Shown here piece by piece: positions 9,292-19,002 of a stretch of 64,000 nt of DNA. The translations under genes were made by a program, and so were the position numbers. Each line of letters begins with the position of its first letter. Within the stretch, counting starts at the first letter, position 1. Source of the stretch: Kaistia geumhonensis (lineage in GTDB: Bacteria; Pseudomonadota; Alphaproteobacteria; Rhizobiales; Kaistiaceae); the NCBI RefSeq assembly GCF_030815145.1, contig NZ_JAUSWJ010000001.1, forward strand, positions 4,454,501 to 4,518,500, given 5' to 3'. Under the pieces are notes generated by a model. It was given only the letters and a program-made list of their open reading frames with translations. It was not told the DNA's origin and searched no databases.

Positions 9292-10509
9292 ATGCCGTCA
9301 TCGCATGAAGAAGCCTCCCGAAAAGGGAGCATCCGACGCCTCGCCGGCCGGTCCGGCATCGTTGGCCTCGCATTGACCGTTGCGGTCATCGCCGGCCTTG
9401 GCGCCGTTCCTGCCGCTGCCCGCTCCTCGGCGCCATATCCCACCGCGGAGGAGAAGGCGAAGATCGATGCGCTGATCGTCTATTATGCGAAGCGCTACAA
9501 TGTCCCGGTCGCCCTCGCCCGCAAGGTGGTGCAGACCGAGAGCGAGTACAGGCCTCTGGCTCGCAACGGTCCCTACTGGGGCCTGATGCAGATCCGTTAC
9601 GACACTGCCAAGGGCATGGGATACAAGGGGCCGCCATCGGGCCTCCTCGACGCCGAGACCAATCTCGCCTTCGGCATCGCCTATCTCTCGAATTCGCTGA
9701 CGGCCGCCAAGGGCAACATGTCCCGCGGCCACATGCTCTACCGCACCGGCTATTATTACGAGGCCAAGCGGCGGCGCGTTCTGGACGAGATGATTACCGT
9801 CGACAATTTCAGGCCGATCGGCCAGGCGCCGACCGTCCTCGCCATGGTCGAGAGCGCCGGCGAGACCGGCGGGCTGTGGAGCGGCGAGGAGGATGCCAGA
9901 CCGGCGGATGCCTTCGCCGCGGTTCTGGCGCCGACGCCGCGGCCGAAGCCGGGCGAGCCGGAGCCGGCCGTTGCCTCGCCGACGGTCGTGCAGGCCTCCG
10001 TCGCATCGGTGGAGACGGCAAAGCCCGTGGCAGCGTCTGCGGCCGCGAAGGCCGAGGCTCCGGCGGCGATCGCCGCGGCGCCGGCCGTGGCCAAGCCGCA
10101 GGTGGTCTATGCCTCCGTGCTGCCGTTCTCGCGCTCGACCGGGCTGACCGCGCCGGCATCGACCGCGCCCGCCGTCCTCGCGGCGGCAATCGAGCCGCCG
10201 GTGATGTCGCCGGTCGCCGATCCTACGGCCCCGATTCCCCGTCCGAAGCCCGGCGCCCTTGCCAGCGTCGACGCGGAAACGGTGGATGCGTCCGCCGCCG
10301 ATGTCGCGGTTGCCGCGGTCGACATGCCGGTGCCGCGTTCGCGCCCCGATGTGGCGATCGAGTCGGGTGTCGCCATGGCCGTTGCGCCGACGGCCGTCGC
10401 GCCGACCGCCGCCGAACCTGCCGCTGCCGCTGCCGCGCCGGTCGTGGTTGCCCAGTCCTCCGTGCCGGTGCCGCGTTCGCGCCCGGTCGTGACCGGGGCG
10501 CTCCAGTAG
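9292..10509 (+). CDS. Secreted lytic transglycosylase (SLT domain) with Pro-Ala-rich tail
   Basis: Predicted peptidoglycan-cleaving enzyme, about 405 residues. After a basic N-terminus, a hydrophobic signal or anchor segment ends at AVPAAARS. The SLT domain follows (about residues 45-165), with the catalytic Glu in [14 protein letters not shown] and the [15 protein letters not shown] motif. The last 240 residues are an Ala/Pro/Val-rich, low-complexity tail with four PRPKPG or PRSRP repeats, likely extended and periplasmic. The start is uncertain: the ATG at 9292 fits the signal peptide, while an in-frame ATG at 9241 would add 17 residues. A terminator follows at 10560-10586. Confidence 0.88.
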   Translation: MPSSHEEASRKGSIRRLAGRSGIVGLALTVAVIAGLGAVPAAARSSAPYPTAEEKAKIDALIVYYAKRYNVPVALARKVVQTESEYRPLARNGPYWGLMQIRYDTAKGMGYKGPPSGLLDAETNLAFGIAYLSNSLTAAKGNMSRGHMLYRTGYYYEAKRRRVLDEMITVDNFRPIGQAPTVLAMVESAGETGGLWSGEEDARPADAFAAVLAPTPRPKPGEPEPAVASPTVVQASVASVETAKPVAASAAAKAEAPAAIAAAPAVAKPQVVYASVLPFSRSTGLTAPASTAPAVLAAAIEPPVMSPVADPTAPIPRPKPGALASVDAETVDASAADVAVAAVDMPVPRSRPDVAIESGVAMAVAPTAVAPTAAEPAAAAAAPVVVAQSSVPVPRSRPVVTGALQ

Positions 10510-10559
10510 ATGTCAGTCGTTTGACAGGGCGGCTCCTCTTCGATAGATAGCCGCTTGTC

Positions 10560-10586
10560 GCGCGGGCCTTCGGGCCCGCGCAGCGT
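10560..10586 (+). terminator. Rho-independent terminator after the transglycosylase gene
   Basis: A 9 bp GC-only stem (GCGCGGGCC / GGCCCGCGC) closed by a stable TTCG tetraloop, followed by AGCGTTTTT. It separates the transglycosylase gene from rpsD. Confidence 0.8.
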
Positions 10587-10690
10587 TTTTCACGCACCCG
10601 TGGAAGGGACTTCACCGTCCTTTCCTGTCGGTCCGCTCCGGCGGGCAGAGGAGGGCGCGTGTCCCTGAACTCTTTTGCATGGGATATGCG

Positions 10691-11308
10691 ATGTCGAAGC
10701 GTGCTTCGTCCAAACACAAGATCGACCGGCGCCTTGGCGAGAACCTCTGGGGCCGCCCGAAGAGCCCGGTCAACAAGCGCGAATACGGCCCGGGCCAGCA
10801 TGGCCAGCGCCGCAAGGGCAAGGTTTCCGACTATGGCACGCAGCTGCGTGCCAAGCAGAAGCTGAAGGGCTATTACGGCAACATCTCCGAGAAGCAGTTC
10901 CGGAAGATCTATGCCGAGGCGACGCGCCGCAAGGGCGACTCGTCGGAAAGCCTGATCGGCCTGCTCGAGAGCCGTCTCGACGCCGTGGTCTATCGCGCCA
11001 AGTTCGCTCCGACCCCGTTCGCCGCGCGCCAGTTCATTTCGCACGGCCATATCAAGGTCAACGGCCGCCGCGTGAACATCGCCAGCTACAGCGTCAAGGT
11101 CGGCGACCTCATCGAGGTCAAGGAATCCTCGAAGCAGCTCGCGATCCTGATCGAGGCCACGCAGCTCGCCGAGCGCGACGTGCCCGATTACATCGAGGTC
11201 GACCACAACAAGATGACCGCGCGCTTCGCCCGTGCTCCGGGCCTCGCCGACGTTCCCTATCCGGTCCAGATGGAACCGAACCTCGTCGTCGAGTTCTACT
11301 CGCGCTGA
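10691..11308 (+). CDS. rpsD: 30S ribosomal protein S4
   Basis: Primary 16S rRNA-binding protein that nucleates assembly of the 30S body. The product is 205 residues, the normal bacterial length, from the ATG at 10691 ([20 protein letters not shown]). An ATG four codons upstream is in frame but would add MGYA, which is not usual. The S4 RNA-binding fold (about residues 95-160, [14 protein letters not shown] to [15 protein letters not shown]) is complete. Alphaproteobacterial rpsD is commonly monocistronic as here, and it has its own terminator. Confidence 0.97.
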   Translation: MSKRASSKHKIDRRLGENLWGRPKSPVNKREYGPGQHGQRRKGKVSDYGTQLRAKQKLKGYYGNISEKQFRKIYAEATRRKGDSSESLIGLLESRLDAVVYRAKFAPTPFAARQFISHGHIKVNGRRVNIASYSVKVGDLIEVKESSKQLAILIEATQLAERDVPDYIEVDHNKMTARFARAPGLADVPYPVQMEPNLVVEFYSR

Positions 11309-11330
11309 TTTCGGATCCTTCGATCTCTGC

Positions 11331-11360
11331 AAAGGCCGCCTCCGGGCGGCCTTTGTGTTT
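11331..11360 (+). terminator. Rho-independent terminator of rpsD
   Basis: A perfect 10 bp stem (AAAGGCCGCC / GGCGGCCTTT) with loop TCCG, followed by GTGTTT, lies 22 bases past the rpsD stop. Confidence 0.85.
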
Positions 11361-11447
11361 GTGGGCCTCCGGCCGATGCCGGTTTCGGGTCGCGCCGGGC
11401 CGCCGAACGGCTTATCACGATGGCCTTGCCGCCAGGGAGAATCGCGG

Positions 11448-12344
11448 ATGGCGACCACGGCAGCGGCCCCTGGCCCGACCGGCCGCAACGACCTTCTCGC
11501 CTATCTGGCGGTGATCGTCACGATCGTCACCTGGGCCTCGGCCTTCGCGGCGATCCGGGTCGGGCTCCGGCATCTCTCGCCGATCGAACTCGCGGCGGCG
11601 CGCTACTGCGCGGCCGCCGTGCCGGCCGGGCTCTATCTCCTGATCGCGCGGCCGACGCTTCCCTCGAAGCGTGACCTGCTGCGCCTCGCCATTGTCGGGC
11701 CGCTGTTCATCTCGGTTTATGCCGTGTTGCTCAACACCGGCGAGCGGACGGTCCCCGCGGGACCCGCCTCGTTCATCCTTCAGGTCAATCCGGTCATCGT
11801 GGCGCTGATCGCCGCGCCGCTGCTCGGCGAGCGGTTCGGGCTCGCGGGCTGGCTCGGCACGCTCGTCTCGTTCAGCGGCGTCGGACTCATCGCTTTCGGG
11901 CGAGGGGAACATTTCGAGCTCGATCCCGGCGCGCTGCTGATCGTCGGATCGGCCTTCTGCACCTCGATCTCGACGATCCTGCAGAAGCCGCTGCTGGGGC
12001 GCATGCCCGCGCTGACGGTGACGGCCTGGATCCTGCTGATCGGTGCGCTTCCGGTGGCGCCGGCGCTGCCGTCGGCGTTCGGCGCGCTGTCGGCGGCGCC
12101 CGCAGAGACCGTGCTCTCGGTCGCCTATCTCGCCATCCTGCCGACCGTCGTCGGTTATCTCACCTGGGCGATCGCGCTGAAGCGCTTCTCGGCGGGCAGG
12201 GCGTCCAATTTCCTTTATCTGATCGCGCCCACGGCGACGATCATCGGCATCGTCTGGCTCGGCGAGGTGCCGACGCTGCTCTCGCTCGTCGGCGGCGCGA
12301 TGGCGATCGGCGGCGTCCTCATCGTCAATCTGGGCCGCCGCTGA
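11448..12344 (+). CDS. DMT-superfamily (EamA) transporter
   Basis: A 298-residue inner-membrane protein with ten hydrophobic segments arranged as two EamA repeats. The first repeat has [20 protein letters not shown] (about residues 25-45), and the second ends with [19 protein letters not shown]. EamA proteins export amino acids, nucleosides or other metabolites; the cargo is unknown here. The start at 11448 is supported by AGGGAGA seven bases upstream. It lies between rpsD and purB but has a gap of about 150 bases before purB. Confidence 0.88.
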   Translation: MATTAAAPGPTGRNDLLAYLAVIVTIVTWASAFAAIRVGLRHLSPIELAAARYCAAAVPAGLYLLIARPTLPSKRDLLRLAIVGPLFISVYAVLLNTGERTVPAGPASFILQVNPVIVALIAAPLLGERFGLAGWLGTLVSFSGVGLIAFGRGEHFELDPGALLIVGSAFCTSISTILQKPLLGRMPALTVTAWILLIGALPVAPALPSAFGALSAAPAETVLSVAYLAILPTVVGYLTWAIALKRFSAGRASNFLYLIAPTATIIGIVWLGEVPTLLSLVGGAMAIGGVLIVNLGRR

Positions 12345-12497
12345 GAGCGTCTGCGTGGCGGGGCGCCGGCCGCACCGTCCCCGCCCGGCGATGCCGGCGC
12401 GCGCCGTTGACCTCTCCCGGCCCGCTGAGCTCGTCGCGGGATTGTCGCTCTCGCCCCGCGATGCTAGACCGCCCTCGAAAACGAGAGGACGCCGCCG

Positions 12498-13805
12498 ATG
12501 ATCCCGCGCTATTCGCGCCCCGAGATGACGACGATCTGGTCGCCCGAGACACGTTTCCGGATCTGGTTCGAGATCGAGGCGCATGCGCTCGATGCGCTGG
12601 CGGAACTCGGCACGATACCGAAATCGGCGGCCGAGACCGTGTGGGCGAGGGGGAAGGCCGCCGAGTTCGATGTCGCCCGCATCGACGAGATCGAGCGCGT
12701 CACCAAGCATGACGTGATCGCCTTCCTGACGCATCTCGCGGAGATCGTCGGCGAGGATGCCCGCTTCGTGCATCAGGGCATGACGTCCTCCGACGTGCTC
12801 GACACCTGCTTCAACATCCAGCTGGTCCGGGCCGCCGACATCCTGATCGCCGATCTCGACCGCGTGCTGGCGGCGCTGAAGACGCGCGCCTTCGAGCACA
12901 AGGATACGGTCACCATCGGCCGCAGCCACGGCATCCATGCCGAGCCGACGACCTTCGGCGTCAAGCTGGCGCAGGCCTATGCCGAGTTCGACCGTGCCCG
13001 CCAGCGCCTCATCGCGGCGCGCGAGGAGGTTGCCACCTGCGCCATCTCCGGCGCCGTCGGCTCCTTCGCCAACATCGATCCGCGCGTCGAGGAACATGTG
13101 GCAGAGGCGCTCGGCCTCAAGGTCGAGCCGGTTTCGACGCAGGTGATTCCCCGCGACCGGCACGCGATGTATTTCGCGACCCTCGGTGTGGTGGCCTCGT
13201 CGATCGAGCGCATCGCGACCGAGATCCGCCATCTGCAACGCACCGAGGTTCTGGAGGCGGAGGAGTATTTCTCGCCCGGCCAGAAGGGTTCCTCGGCGAT
13301 GCCGCACAAGCGCAATCCCGTGCTGACCGAGAACCTGACGGGCCTCGCGCGGCTGGTGCGGGGCATGGTCGTTCCGGCGATGGAGAATGTCGCGCTCTGG
13401 CACGAGCGGGACATCTCGCATTCCTCGGTCGAGCGGATGATCGGCCCCGATGCGACGGTGACGCTCGACTTCGCGCTGCATCGCCTTGCCGGCGTCATCG
13501 AGAAGCTCGTCGTCTATCCCGAGAACATGCGCAGGAATCTCGACCGCCTCGGTGGCCTCGTGCATTCGCAGCGGGTCCTGCTCGCGCTGACGCAGAAGGG
13601 CGTATCGCGCGAGGACGCCTATGCGCTGGTGCAGCGCAACGCCATGAAGGTCTGGGAACAGGGCGCCGACTTCCTGACGGAGCTCAAGGCCGACGGCGAC
13701 GTGACCGCGGTGCTGTCGCCGGCCGAGATCGAGGAGAAGTTCGACCTCGGCTACCACACCAAGCATGTCGACACGATCTTCCGCCGCGTCTTCGGCGAAA
13801 TCTGA
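12498..13805 (+). CDS. purB: Adenylosuccinate lyase
   Basis: Cleaves fumarate from SAICAR and from adenylosuccinate, two steps of purine synthesis. The 435-residue protein starts MIPRYSRPEMTTIWSPETRF. It contains the superfamily signature GSSAMPHKRNP (about residue 263, with the catalytic Ser loop) and the GRSHGIHAEPTTFG and TSSDVLDTCFN active-site segments. It lies 2.9 kb upstream of purC, on the same strand but not in the same operon. Confidence 0.96.
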   Translation: MIPRYSRPEMTTIWSPETRFRIWFEIEAHALDALAELGTIPKSAAETVWARGKAAEFDVARIDEIERVTKHDVIAFLTHLAEIVGEDARFVHQGMTSSDVLDTCFNIQLVRAADILIADLDRVLAALKTRAFEHKDTVTIGRSHGIHAEPTTFGVKLAQAYAEFDRARQRLIAAREEVATCAISGAVGSFANIDPRVEEHVAEALGLKVEPVSTQVIPRDRHAMYFATLGVVASSIERIATEIRHLQRTEVLEAEEYFSPGQKGSSAMPHKRNPVLTENLTGLARLVRGMVVPAMENVALWHERDISHSSVERMIGPDATVTLDFALHRLAGVIEKLVVYPENMRRNLDRLGGLVHSQRVLLALTQKGVSREDAYALVQRNAMKVWEQGADFLTELKADGDVTAVLSPAEIEEKFDLGYHTKHVDTIFRRVFGEI

Positions 13806-13925
13806 GGGGCTGGCGTTCTCGGCCGGCGAGTGGAAAAAACCTCTCGACGGGCCCGCTCCGGCCATTGTCGCGGCCATTTCCGACGCTATTTCGGAGCGGC
13901 CTTCTTCATCGTGCCGAGGTCAACG

Positions 13926-14402
13926 ATGCCCGCTCCGCTCTACCAGATCCCGCTTCGCCGTATCGACGGAAGCGAGGCCAGCCTCGGCGATCATGCCGGC
14001 GAGGTCCTGCTCATCGTGAACGTCGCCTCGCAATGCGGGCTGACGCCGCAATATGACGGTCTGGAGGCGCTCTACCGGCGCTATCGCGGCCGCGGGCTTG
14101 CCGTGCTCGGCTTCCCGGCGAACGACTTTGCCGGCCAGGAGCCGGGGACGAACGAGGAGATCGCGAGCTTCTGCCGCTCCGCCTACGGCGTCGATTTCCC
14201 GATGTTCGCCAAGATTGCCGTCACCGGAGCGGACCGCCATCCGCTCTATGCGGCGCTGGCGGGCGAGGAGCCGATCAGCTGGAATTTCGAGAAGTTCCTG
14301 ATCGCCCGCGACGGCAGCGTTGCGGCCCGCTTCTCGCCGAAGACGACACCGGAAGATCCGGCGGTGATCGCCGCCGTCGAGCGCGAACTGGCGAAGACCT
14401 GA
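13926..14402 (+). CDS. Glutathione peroxidase family protein
   Basis: Thiol peroxidase of the GPx family, probably reducing hydroperoxides with thioredoxin or glutathione. The 158-residue protein has the catalytic tetrad: Cys in VNVASQCGLT (about residue 37, not selenocysteine), Gln in FAGQEPG (about 71), and Trp/Asn in ISWNFEKFL (about 120). The ATG at 13926 is taken because the frame upstream (from 13830) is not protein-like. It is convergent with the aquaporin gene. Confidence 0.92.
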   Translation: MPAPLYQIPLRRIDGSEASLGDHAGEVLLIVNVASQCGLTPQYDGLEALYRRYRGRGLAVLGFPANDFAGQEPGTNEEIASFCRSAYGVDFPMFAKIAVTGADRHPLYAALAGEEPISWNFEKFLIARDGSVAARFSPKTTPEDPAVIAAVERELAKT

Positions 14403-14438
14403 CACGCCTGCGGCCCTCGAGAGGCCGTCGGCGGTGTC

Positions 14439-14460
14439 GGGAGGCGGCGCGCCGCCTCCC
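14439..14460. terminator. Perfect GC palindrome between convergent genes
   Basis: A 22 bp perfect palindrome (GGGAGGCGGCG / CGCCGCCTCCC) lies between the glutathione peroxidase and aquaporin stops. It would form a strong hairpin in both transcripts, but there is no T-tract, so a terminator role is likely yet not proven. Confidence 0.5.
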
Positions 14461-14471
14461 GCGCCCAGGCT

Positions 14472-15170
14472 TCAGGTGTCCTCGCCATAGAGAATGCCGG
14501 CCTTGAAGACGAAGCCCGCCAGCGCGGCGCCGATGAACGGCGCGACGATGAACAGCCAGAGCTGCGAAAGCGCCTGACCGCCCGCGAAGAGAGCCGGGCC
14601 GATGCTGCGCGCCGGGTTGACCGAGACGCCGGTGACGTTGATGCCGACGATATGGATCATCACCAGCGTCAGGCCGATGGCGAGGCCGGCGAAATGGCCG
14701 AGCGCCAGCTTGTGCGTCACGCCGAGGATCACCACGACGAAGATGAAGGTCGCGACGATCTCGAAGATCAGCGCCGAAGCGGTGTTGTACTCGCCGAGAT
14801 AGCCGGCGCCCCAGCCATTGGCGCCCATGCCGCCGGTCCAGCCGGAAGCCTTGCCGGTCATGATGACATAGAGCACCAGCGCGCCGATGATGGCGCCCGC
14901 GACCTGCGCGATCACATAGGTGATGAAGTCGCCCGCGCTCATCCGGCCCGCGATCAGCGCGCCGAGGCTGACCGCCGGATTGACGTGACAGCCGGAGATC
15001 GGGCCGATCGCATAGGCCATCGCGACGATGGCAAGGCCGAAGGCAAAGGCGATGCCGAGCACGCCGACCGTCGTCGCGCCGGCGATCGCAGGCCCGGCGA
15101 TGACTGCCGATCCGCAGCCGAAGAAGACGAGCGTAAAGGTGCCGAGAAACTCGGCCACTGCTTTTCTCAT
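14472..15170 (-). CDS. aqpZ: Aquaporin Z-type water channel
   Basis: MIP-family inner-membrane channel of 232 residues with six helices. The first pore motif is NPAVS (about residue 63, in SGCHVNPAVSLG) and the second is NPARS (about 183, in GVSVNPARSIGPA). Both NPA motifs and the aromatic/Arg filter Arg are intact, and the length fits AqpZ rather than glycerol facilitators. The start is the ATG at 15170 (MRKAVAEFLGTF). The longer frame to 15584 runs into the next gene and is a shadow. Confidence 0.93.
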   Translation of the reverse strand: MRKAVAEFLGTFTLVFFGCGSAVIAGPAIAGATTVGVLGIAFAFGLAIVAMAYAIGPISGCHVNPAVSLGALIAGRMSAGDFITYVIAQVAGAIIGALVLYVIMTGKASGWTGGMGANGWGAGYLGEYNTASALIFEIVATFIFVVVILGVTHKLALGHFAGLAIGLTLVMIHIVGINVTGVSVNPARSIGPALFAGGQALSQLWLFIVAPFIGAALAGFVFKAGILYGEDT

Positions 15171-15279
15171 GATGATAGTCCCCCGGTAGCGGCTTGAACT
15201 GCCGCCGCCTCGAAGCATAGCCGAGCTCGGGGAAACTGTACAAAAGTGTACGCAGCGGCGTCGGGCGCCGCTATGCGGC

Positions 15280-16035
15280 TCAGTCGGCGCGCGCTTCTGC
15301 GAGCATGGCGCCGGCGCCGAGCGCGAAATAGGCCGTATCGGCGCCCACGGCGATGAAATCATAGCCCTGGCTGCGATAGAGCTTCGCCTGCGCGCCGGTG
15401 AGCGCGAAGATGCCGACGCGCTTGCCGAGTCGCTGCGCGGCCTCGCGAACGCGCGTCGCCGCCGCCTGGTTGTCGGCGCGCATCGGATCGACGCTGGCCC
15501 CGTTCGCGAGTGCGATCGAGAGATCGGACGGTCCGATGAAGACGGCGTCGAGGCCCGGCACCGCGAGGATGGCGTCGAGCGCATCGAGCGCCGCGACCGT
15601 CTCGATCATCGCGAAGACAACCGTCTCGCCGTTGGCGGAGGCGAGGTAGCTGGCTGCATCGGTCCGCTTCAGCTGGATGGCGCGCGTCGCGCCCCAGCTG
15701 CGCTCGCCGACGGGCGGGTATTTCGTGGCCGCGACCAATGCCTCGGCGTCGGCGGCGGAATTGATCATCGGCGCGATGATGGCGGCCGCGCCCATATCGA
15801 GCGCGCGGCTCGCCATCGCGAAATCGCCGACCGGAACCCGCACCACCGCCGGCTTGCCGGCCATGACGACGCTGCCGATCGCGCGCATCACGCTGACCGG
15901 GTCGTGGGCACCGTGCTGCATGTCGAGCGTGACGCTGTCGAAGCCGGCGCGCGCGGCGCTTTCGGCAACGATGGCATCAGGCATCGTAACCCAGGCGGTC
16001 AGCGACGCGCCGGTGTCGAATGAAAGTGCCACCAT
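15280..16035 (-). CDS. HpcH/HpaI aldolase family protein
   Basis: Class II, metal-dependent pyruvate aldolase family (2-keto-3-deoxyglucarate or 4-hydroxy-2-oxo-heptanedioate aldolase-like), 251 residues. Visible are DMQHGAHDPVSV (about 38), RVPVGD (about 68), the metal-ligand Glu in FAMIETVAALDALD (about 143) and FIGPSDLSIALA (about 168). No catabolic partner genes sit nearby, so the physiological substrate is open. It lies just downstream of the zeta-protein gene on the same strand (24-base gap) and may share its transcript. Confidence 0.88.
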   Translation of the reverse strand: MVALSFDTGASLTAWVTMPDAIVAESAARAGFDSVTLDMQHGAHDPVSVMRAIGSVVMAGKPAVVRVPVGDFAMASRALDMGAAAIIAPMINSAADAEALVAATKYPPVGERSWGATRAIQLKRTDAASYLASANGETVVFAMIETVAALDALDAILAVPGLDAVFIGPSDLSIALANGASVDPMRADNQAAATRVREAAQRLGKRVGIFALTGAQAKLYRSQGYDFIAVGADTAYFALGAGAMLAEARAD

Positions 16036-16059
16036 GGAAGCTCCGCCGGTCGGGGCGGT

Positions 16060-16383
16060 TCAGCCCGCCGACCTGATCTCGGCGACCGACTCGGCCATCA
16101 ACTCGTCCATCGTGCGGCGAATCTGATGGTCGGACTGTGCGACGCCGGCGGCGTCGAAATCCGCGCGGATCTTGCGGAAGACGTCGTCGTCGCCCGCTTC
16201 CTCGAAATCGGCCGCAACCACCTCGGTCGCATAGGCGGCGGCGTCCTCGCCGCTCTTGCCGAGCAGGCCAGCCGCCCAGATGCCGAGCTTCCTGTTGCGG
16301 CGGGCGGTCGCCTTGAAGCGCAGTTCCTCGTCGTGAGCGAACTTGTTCTCGAAAGCGTCCTTGCGCTGGTCGAACGTCGTCAT
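16060..16383 (-). CDS. F1-ATPase inhibitor zeta protein (DUF1476)
   Basis: The 107-residue protein starts MTTFDQRKDAFENKFAHDEE, the hallmark N-terminus of the alphaproteobacterial zeta subunit that inhibits the F1Fo-ATPase in Paracoccus. In free-living alphaproteobacteria its inhibitory strength varies. The rest is a helical bundle with KLGIWAAGLLGKSGEDAAAY (about residues 31-50). The ATG at 16383 is chosen from this homology. The neighbouring aldolase gives no further clue. Confidence 0.9.
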   Translation of the reverse strand: MTTFDQRKDAFENKFAHDEELRFKATARRNRKLGIWAAGLLGKSGEDAAAYATEVVAADFEEAGDDDVFRKIRADFDAAGVAQSDHQIRRTMDELMAESVAEIRSAG

Positions 16384-16665
16384 CGGGTTCTCCGCTTGAT
16401 CGTCGGTGGCCTTTGCCGTGTGCGGCCTTGCATATCGCGGAGGATACCCCAAATCAACGTCAACCCCTTGATCCATGCCAACGAGAGGCCGCCAGACCGG
16501 CAAAAGGGCCGCATGGATCGCTCATTGTGAATCCGGGAACGATCGGGTAGGTTCCAGCCGCTCGAACGGCTCGCCTGGAAGCCGTACGGCTGAGCTTCGC
16601 CGCGGCGAATCCCCCTACGATGGAACCCCGGCTATATGGATTTCCTCAAACCACGGTATGTGCCC

Positions 16666-17430
16666 ATGAATCGCCGTCGGCGCATCTATGAGGGCAAGGG
16701 CAAGATCCTCTTCGAAGGACCTGAGCCCGGCACGCTGATACAGTTCTTCAAGGACGACGCCACCGCCTTCAACAAGAAGAAGCACGAGGTCGTCGACGGG
16801 AAGGGCGTGCTCAACAACCGCATCTCGGAACACATCTTCACCCATCTCAACAAGATGGGCATCCCGACGCATTTCATCCGCCGCCTCAACATGCGCGAGC
16901 AGCTGATCCGCGAAGTGGAGATCATTCCGCTCGAGATCGTCGTGCGCAACATTGCCGCCGGTTCGCTGGCGAAGCGCCTCGGCCTCGAGGAAGGCACCGT
17001 CCTTCCGCGCTCGATCATCGAGTTCTACTACAAGGCCGACCAGCTCGACGATCCGATGGTCTCGGAAGAGCACATCACCGCCTTCGGCTGGGCGACGCCG
17101 CAGGAAATCGACGACATCATGGCGCTCGCCATCCGCGTCAACGATTTCCTCTCCGGCCTCTTCCTCGGCGCCGGCATCCAGCTCGTCGATTTCAAGATCG
17201 AGTGTGGACGTCTTTGGGAAGGTGACATGATGCGGATCGTCGTTGCCGACGAGATCTCGCCCGATTCGTGCCGCCTCTGGGACGTGCAGACGCAGAACAA
17301 GCTGGACAAGGACCGCTTCCGCCGCGATATGGGCGGTCTCGTCGAAGCCTATCAGGAAGTCGCGCGCCGTCTCGGCATCCTGATCGAGCCCGAGCGCCCG
17401 TCCGGCGGTGGGCCGGTTCTGGTGCAGTAA
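16666..17430 (+). CDS. purC: Phosphoribosylaminoimidazole-succinocarboxamide synthase
   Basis: Purine synthesis: ligates aspartate to CAIR, giving SAICAR, with ATP. The 254-residue form starting [20 protein letters not shown] matches the usual rhizobial start, so I use the ATG at 16666 rather than the in-frame ATG at 16636. The nucleotide-binding YEGKGK motif, VRNIAAGS (about 95) and the [10 protein letters not shown] motif (about 180) are intact. First gene of the purC-purS-purQ-(antisense gene)-purL run. Confidence 0.96.
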   Translation: MNRRRRIYEGKGKILFEGPEPGTLIQFFKDDATAFNKKKHEVVDGKGVLNNRISEHIFTHLNKMGIPTHFIRRLNMREQLIREVEIIPLEIVVRNIAAGSLAKRLGLEEGTVLPRSIIEFYYKADQLDDPMVSEEHITAFGWATPQEIDDIMALAIRVNDFLSGLFLGAGIQLVDFKIECGRLWEGDMMRIVVADEISPDSCRLWDVQTQNKLDKDRFRRDMGGLVEAYQEVARRLGILIEPERPSGGGPVLVQ

Positions 17431-17439
17431 GCCACTTCG

Positions 17440-17468
17440 ACGGCCGCCTCCGGGCGGCCGTTGTCATT
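17440..17468 (+). terminator. Hairpin between purC and purS
   Basis: A 9 bp stem (ACGGCCGCC / GGCGGCCGT) with TCCG loop directly after purC, followed by TGTCATTT. The T-tract is weak, so it may be a partial terminator that tunes purC relative to purSQ rather than a full stop. Confidence 0.55.
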
Positions 17469-17495
17469 TGATGTCGCAGCGCAACCGGAGATGAC

Positions 17496-17738
17496 ATGAA
17501 GGCCCGCGTCACCGTCACCTTGAAGAACGGCGTCCTCGATCCGCAGGGCAAGGCCATCGAAGGCGCGCTCGGATCGCTGGGCTTTTCCGGCGTCAACGGC
17601 GTGCGCCAGGGCAAGGTGTTCGACATCGAGCTGACGGCGACCGACGCCGACGCGGCGAAGACCGAGCTGGAGGCCATGGCCGCCAGGCTCCTCGCCAACA
17701 CGGTGATCGAGAATTATCGTGTAGAGATCGTGGGCTGA
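17496..17738 (+). CDS. purS: Phosphoribosylformylglycinamidine synthase subunit PurS
   Basis: Small structural subunit that bridges PurL and PurQ and helps channel ammonia in FGAM synthase. The 80-residue protein has the typical [20 protein letters not shown] opening and ends in a [11 protein letters not shown] strand. It is followed 65 bases later by purQ. Confidence 0.95.
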   Translation: MKARVTVTLKNGVLDPQGKAIEGALGSLGFSGVNGVRQGKVFDIELTATDADAAKTELEAMAARLLANTVIENYRVEIVG

Positions 17739-17803
17739 GGCACGCGTCTCCAAGTGCCGAGCCGGTTTTCCGACCCTCACCACGTTCGTCCGAGAGCTTT
17801 CGC

Positions 17804-18466
17804 ATGAAATCCGCCGTCGTCGTCTTCCCCGGGTCCAATCGCGAGCGCGACATGATCGCGGCGCTGGAGAAGATCGGCGGCGCGAGGCCGGCCGTTGTCT
17901 GGCATGCGGAGGCCGAACTGCCGAAGGTCGATCTGATCGTCGTGCCCGGCGGCTTCTCCTATGGCGACTATTTGCGCTCCGGCGCGATCGCGGCCCGTGC
18001 GCCGATCATGGCGGCGATCGCCCGCGAGGCGGAGCGCGGCGTCGCCGTGCTCGGCGTCTGCAACGGCTTCCAGATCCTGTGCGAGGCCGGGCTTCTGCCG
18101 GGCGTGCTGATGCGCAATGCCGGGCTCAAGTTCATCTGTCGCGAGGTCGAGCTTCGGGTCGAGACGACCGCCTCGCAGTTCACGAGCGGCTATGCCGAGG
18201 GCCAGGTGATCCGCAGCCCCGTGGCGCATGGCGACGGCAATTATCGCGCCGACGAGGAGACGCTGAAGCGCCTCCAGGGCGAGGACCGGATCGCGTTCCG
18301 CTATGTCGGCAATCCGAACGGCTCGATCGACGACATCGCCGGCATCCTGTCCGAGAAGCGCAACATCCTCGGCATGATGCCGCATCCTGAAAATCTCATC
18401 GAGCCGCTGAATGGCGGCACGGACGGCCGCCCGCTTTTCGAGAGCGCGCTCCGCGCCGTCGCCTGA
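17804..18466 (+). CDS. purQ: Phosphoribosylformylglycinamidine synthase subunit PurQ
   Basis: Class I glutamine amidotransferase subunit that delivers ammonia to PurL. The 220-residue protein has the oxyanion/strand motif [13 protein letters not shown] (about 46-58), the nucleophile Cys in [11 protein letters not shown] (about residue 86) and the His of MMPHPEN (about 194). Its stop lies almost against the stop of an antisense VOC-like gene, which separates it from purL. Confidence 0.96.
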   Translation: MKSAVVVFPGSNRERDMIAALEKIGGARPAVVWHAEAELPKVDLIVVPGGFSYGDYLRSGAIAARAPIMAAIAREAERGVAVLGVCNGFQILCEAGLLPGVLMRNAGLKFICREVELRVETTASQFTSGYAEGQVIRSPVAHGDGNYRADEETLKRLQGEDRIAFRYVGNPNGSIDDIAGILSEKRNILGMMPHPENLIEPLNGGTDGRPLFESALRAVA

Positions 18467-18469
18467 TCC

Positions 18470-18865
18470 TCAGACGCTGACGGGATAGTCGGCAAGTTCC
18501 GGCAGCATCGCCTCGATGACGAAGCCGACCAGCGCCTCGGGAATGTCGAGATAGAACTCGCGCTCCGAATAGGCGCCGACGCTGGAGGCGAGGCCGCGGC
18601 AGGCAAGCCAGTCGCGGAGCGCTTCGAGATCGGCGCGGGGGGTATCCGAGAGGAACGAGACCTGCCCGCGGGCGCGGTCGGCGTCATCGGCACGCGCTTC
18701 GGCGACGCGGGAAAACTGGAGATCGATATTGGCACCGCGCTGCCGCAGCCAGATCGCCCGTTCGGTGCGCCGGAGCTCGATGAAGTCGAGCCGCTCGGTG
18801 AAGAGCGACACGACGATCTCGAACCGATCGGCGGCGACGCGGTGGGCGACGTGGTTGAAGCGCAT
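18470..18865 (-). CDS. VOC-superfamily-like hypothetical protein
   Basis: A 131-residue protein starting [20 protein letters not shown]. The opening F-N-H-V-x-H-R-V strand, the following amphipathic helix and the late [16 protein letters not shown] strand resemble one glyoxalase/VOC module. Only one clear possible metal ligand set (His and Glu) is visible, so enzymatic function is unclear. It lies on the opposite strand inside the purQ-purL interval and ends 3 bases from purQ. The frame is open further 5' to 18967, but that part reads as non-coding. Confidence 0.7.
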   Translation of the reverse strand: MRFNHVAHRVAADRFEIVVSLFTERLDFIELRRTERAIWLRQRGANIDLQFSRVAEARADDADRARGQVSFLSDTPRADLEALRDWLACRGLASSVGAYSEREFYLDIPEALVGFVIEAMLPELADYPVSV

Positions 18866-19002
18866 GCGAACTCGGCTCCCGGAGTGTGATCCCGCCCGAC
18901 CATCGCCGATTCCGTCACGCCGCGCAGCATTTTCGCCGGCGCCATTTACATGCGCGCGCTGCCGCACTATCCGACGCTGACGCCCTGAGAGCGAGGTTTT
19001 CC

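Noticed and set aside
11415-13877. 820-residue minus-strand ORF across the DMT transporter and purB genes
   Set aside because: Covers two well-supported genes; no recognisable domain, biased composition.
13926-14402. Selenocysteine in the glutathione peroxidase
   Set aside because: The active-site codon is TGC (Cys) and there is no in-frame TGA.
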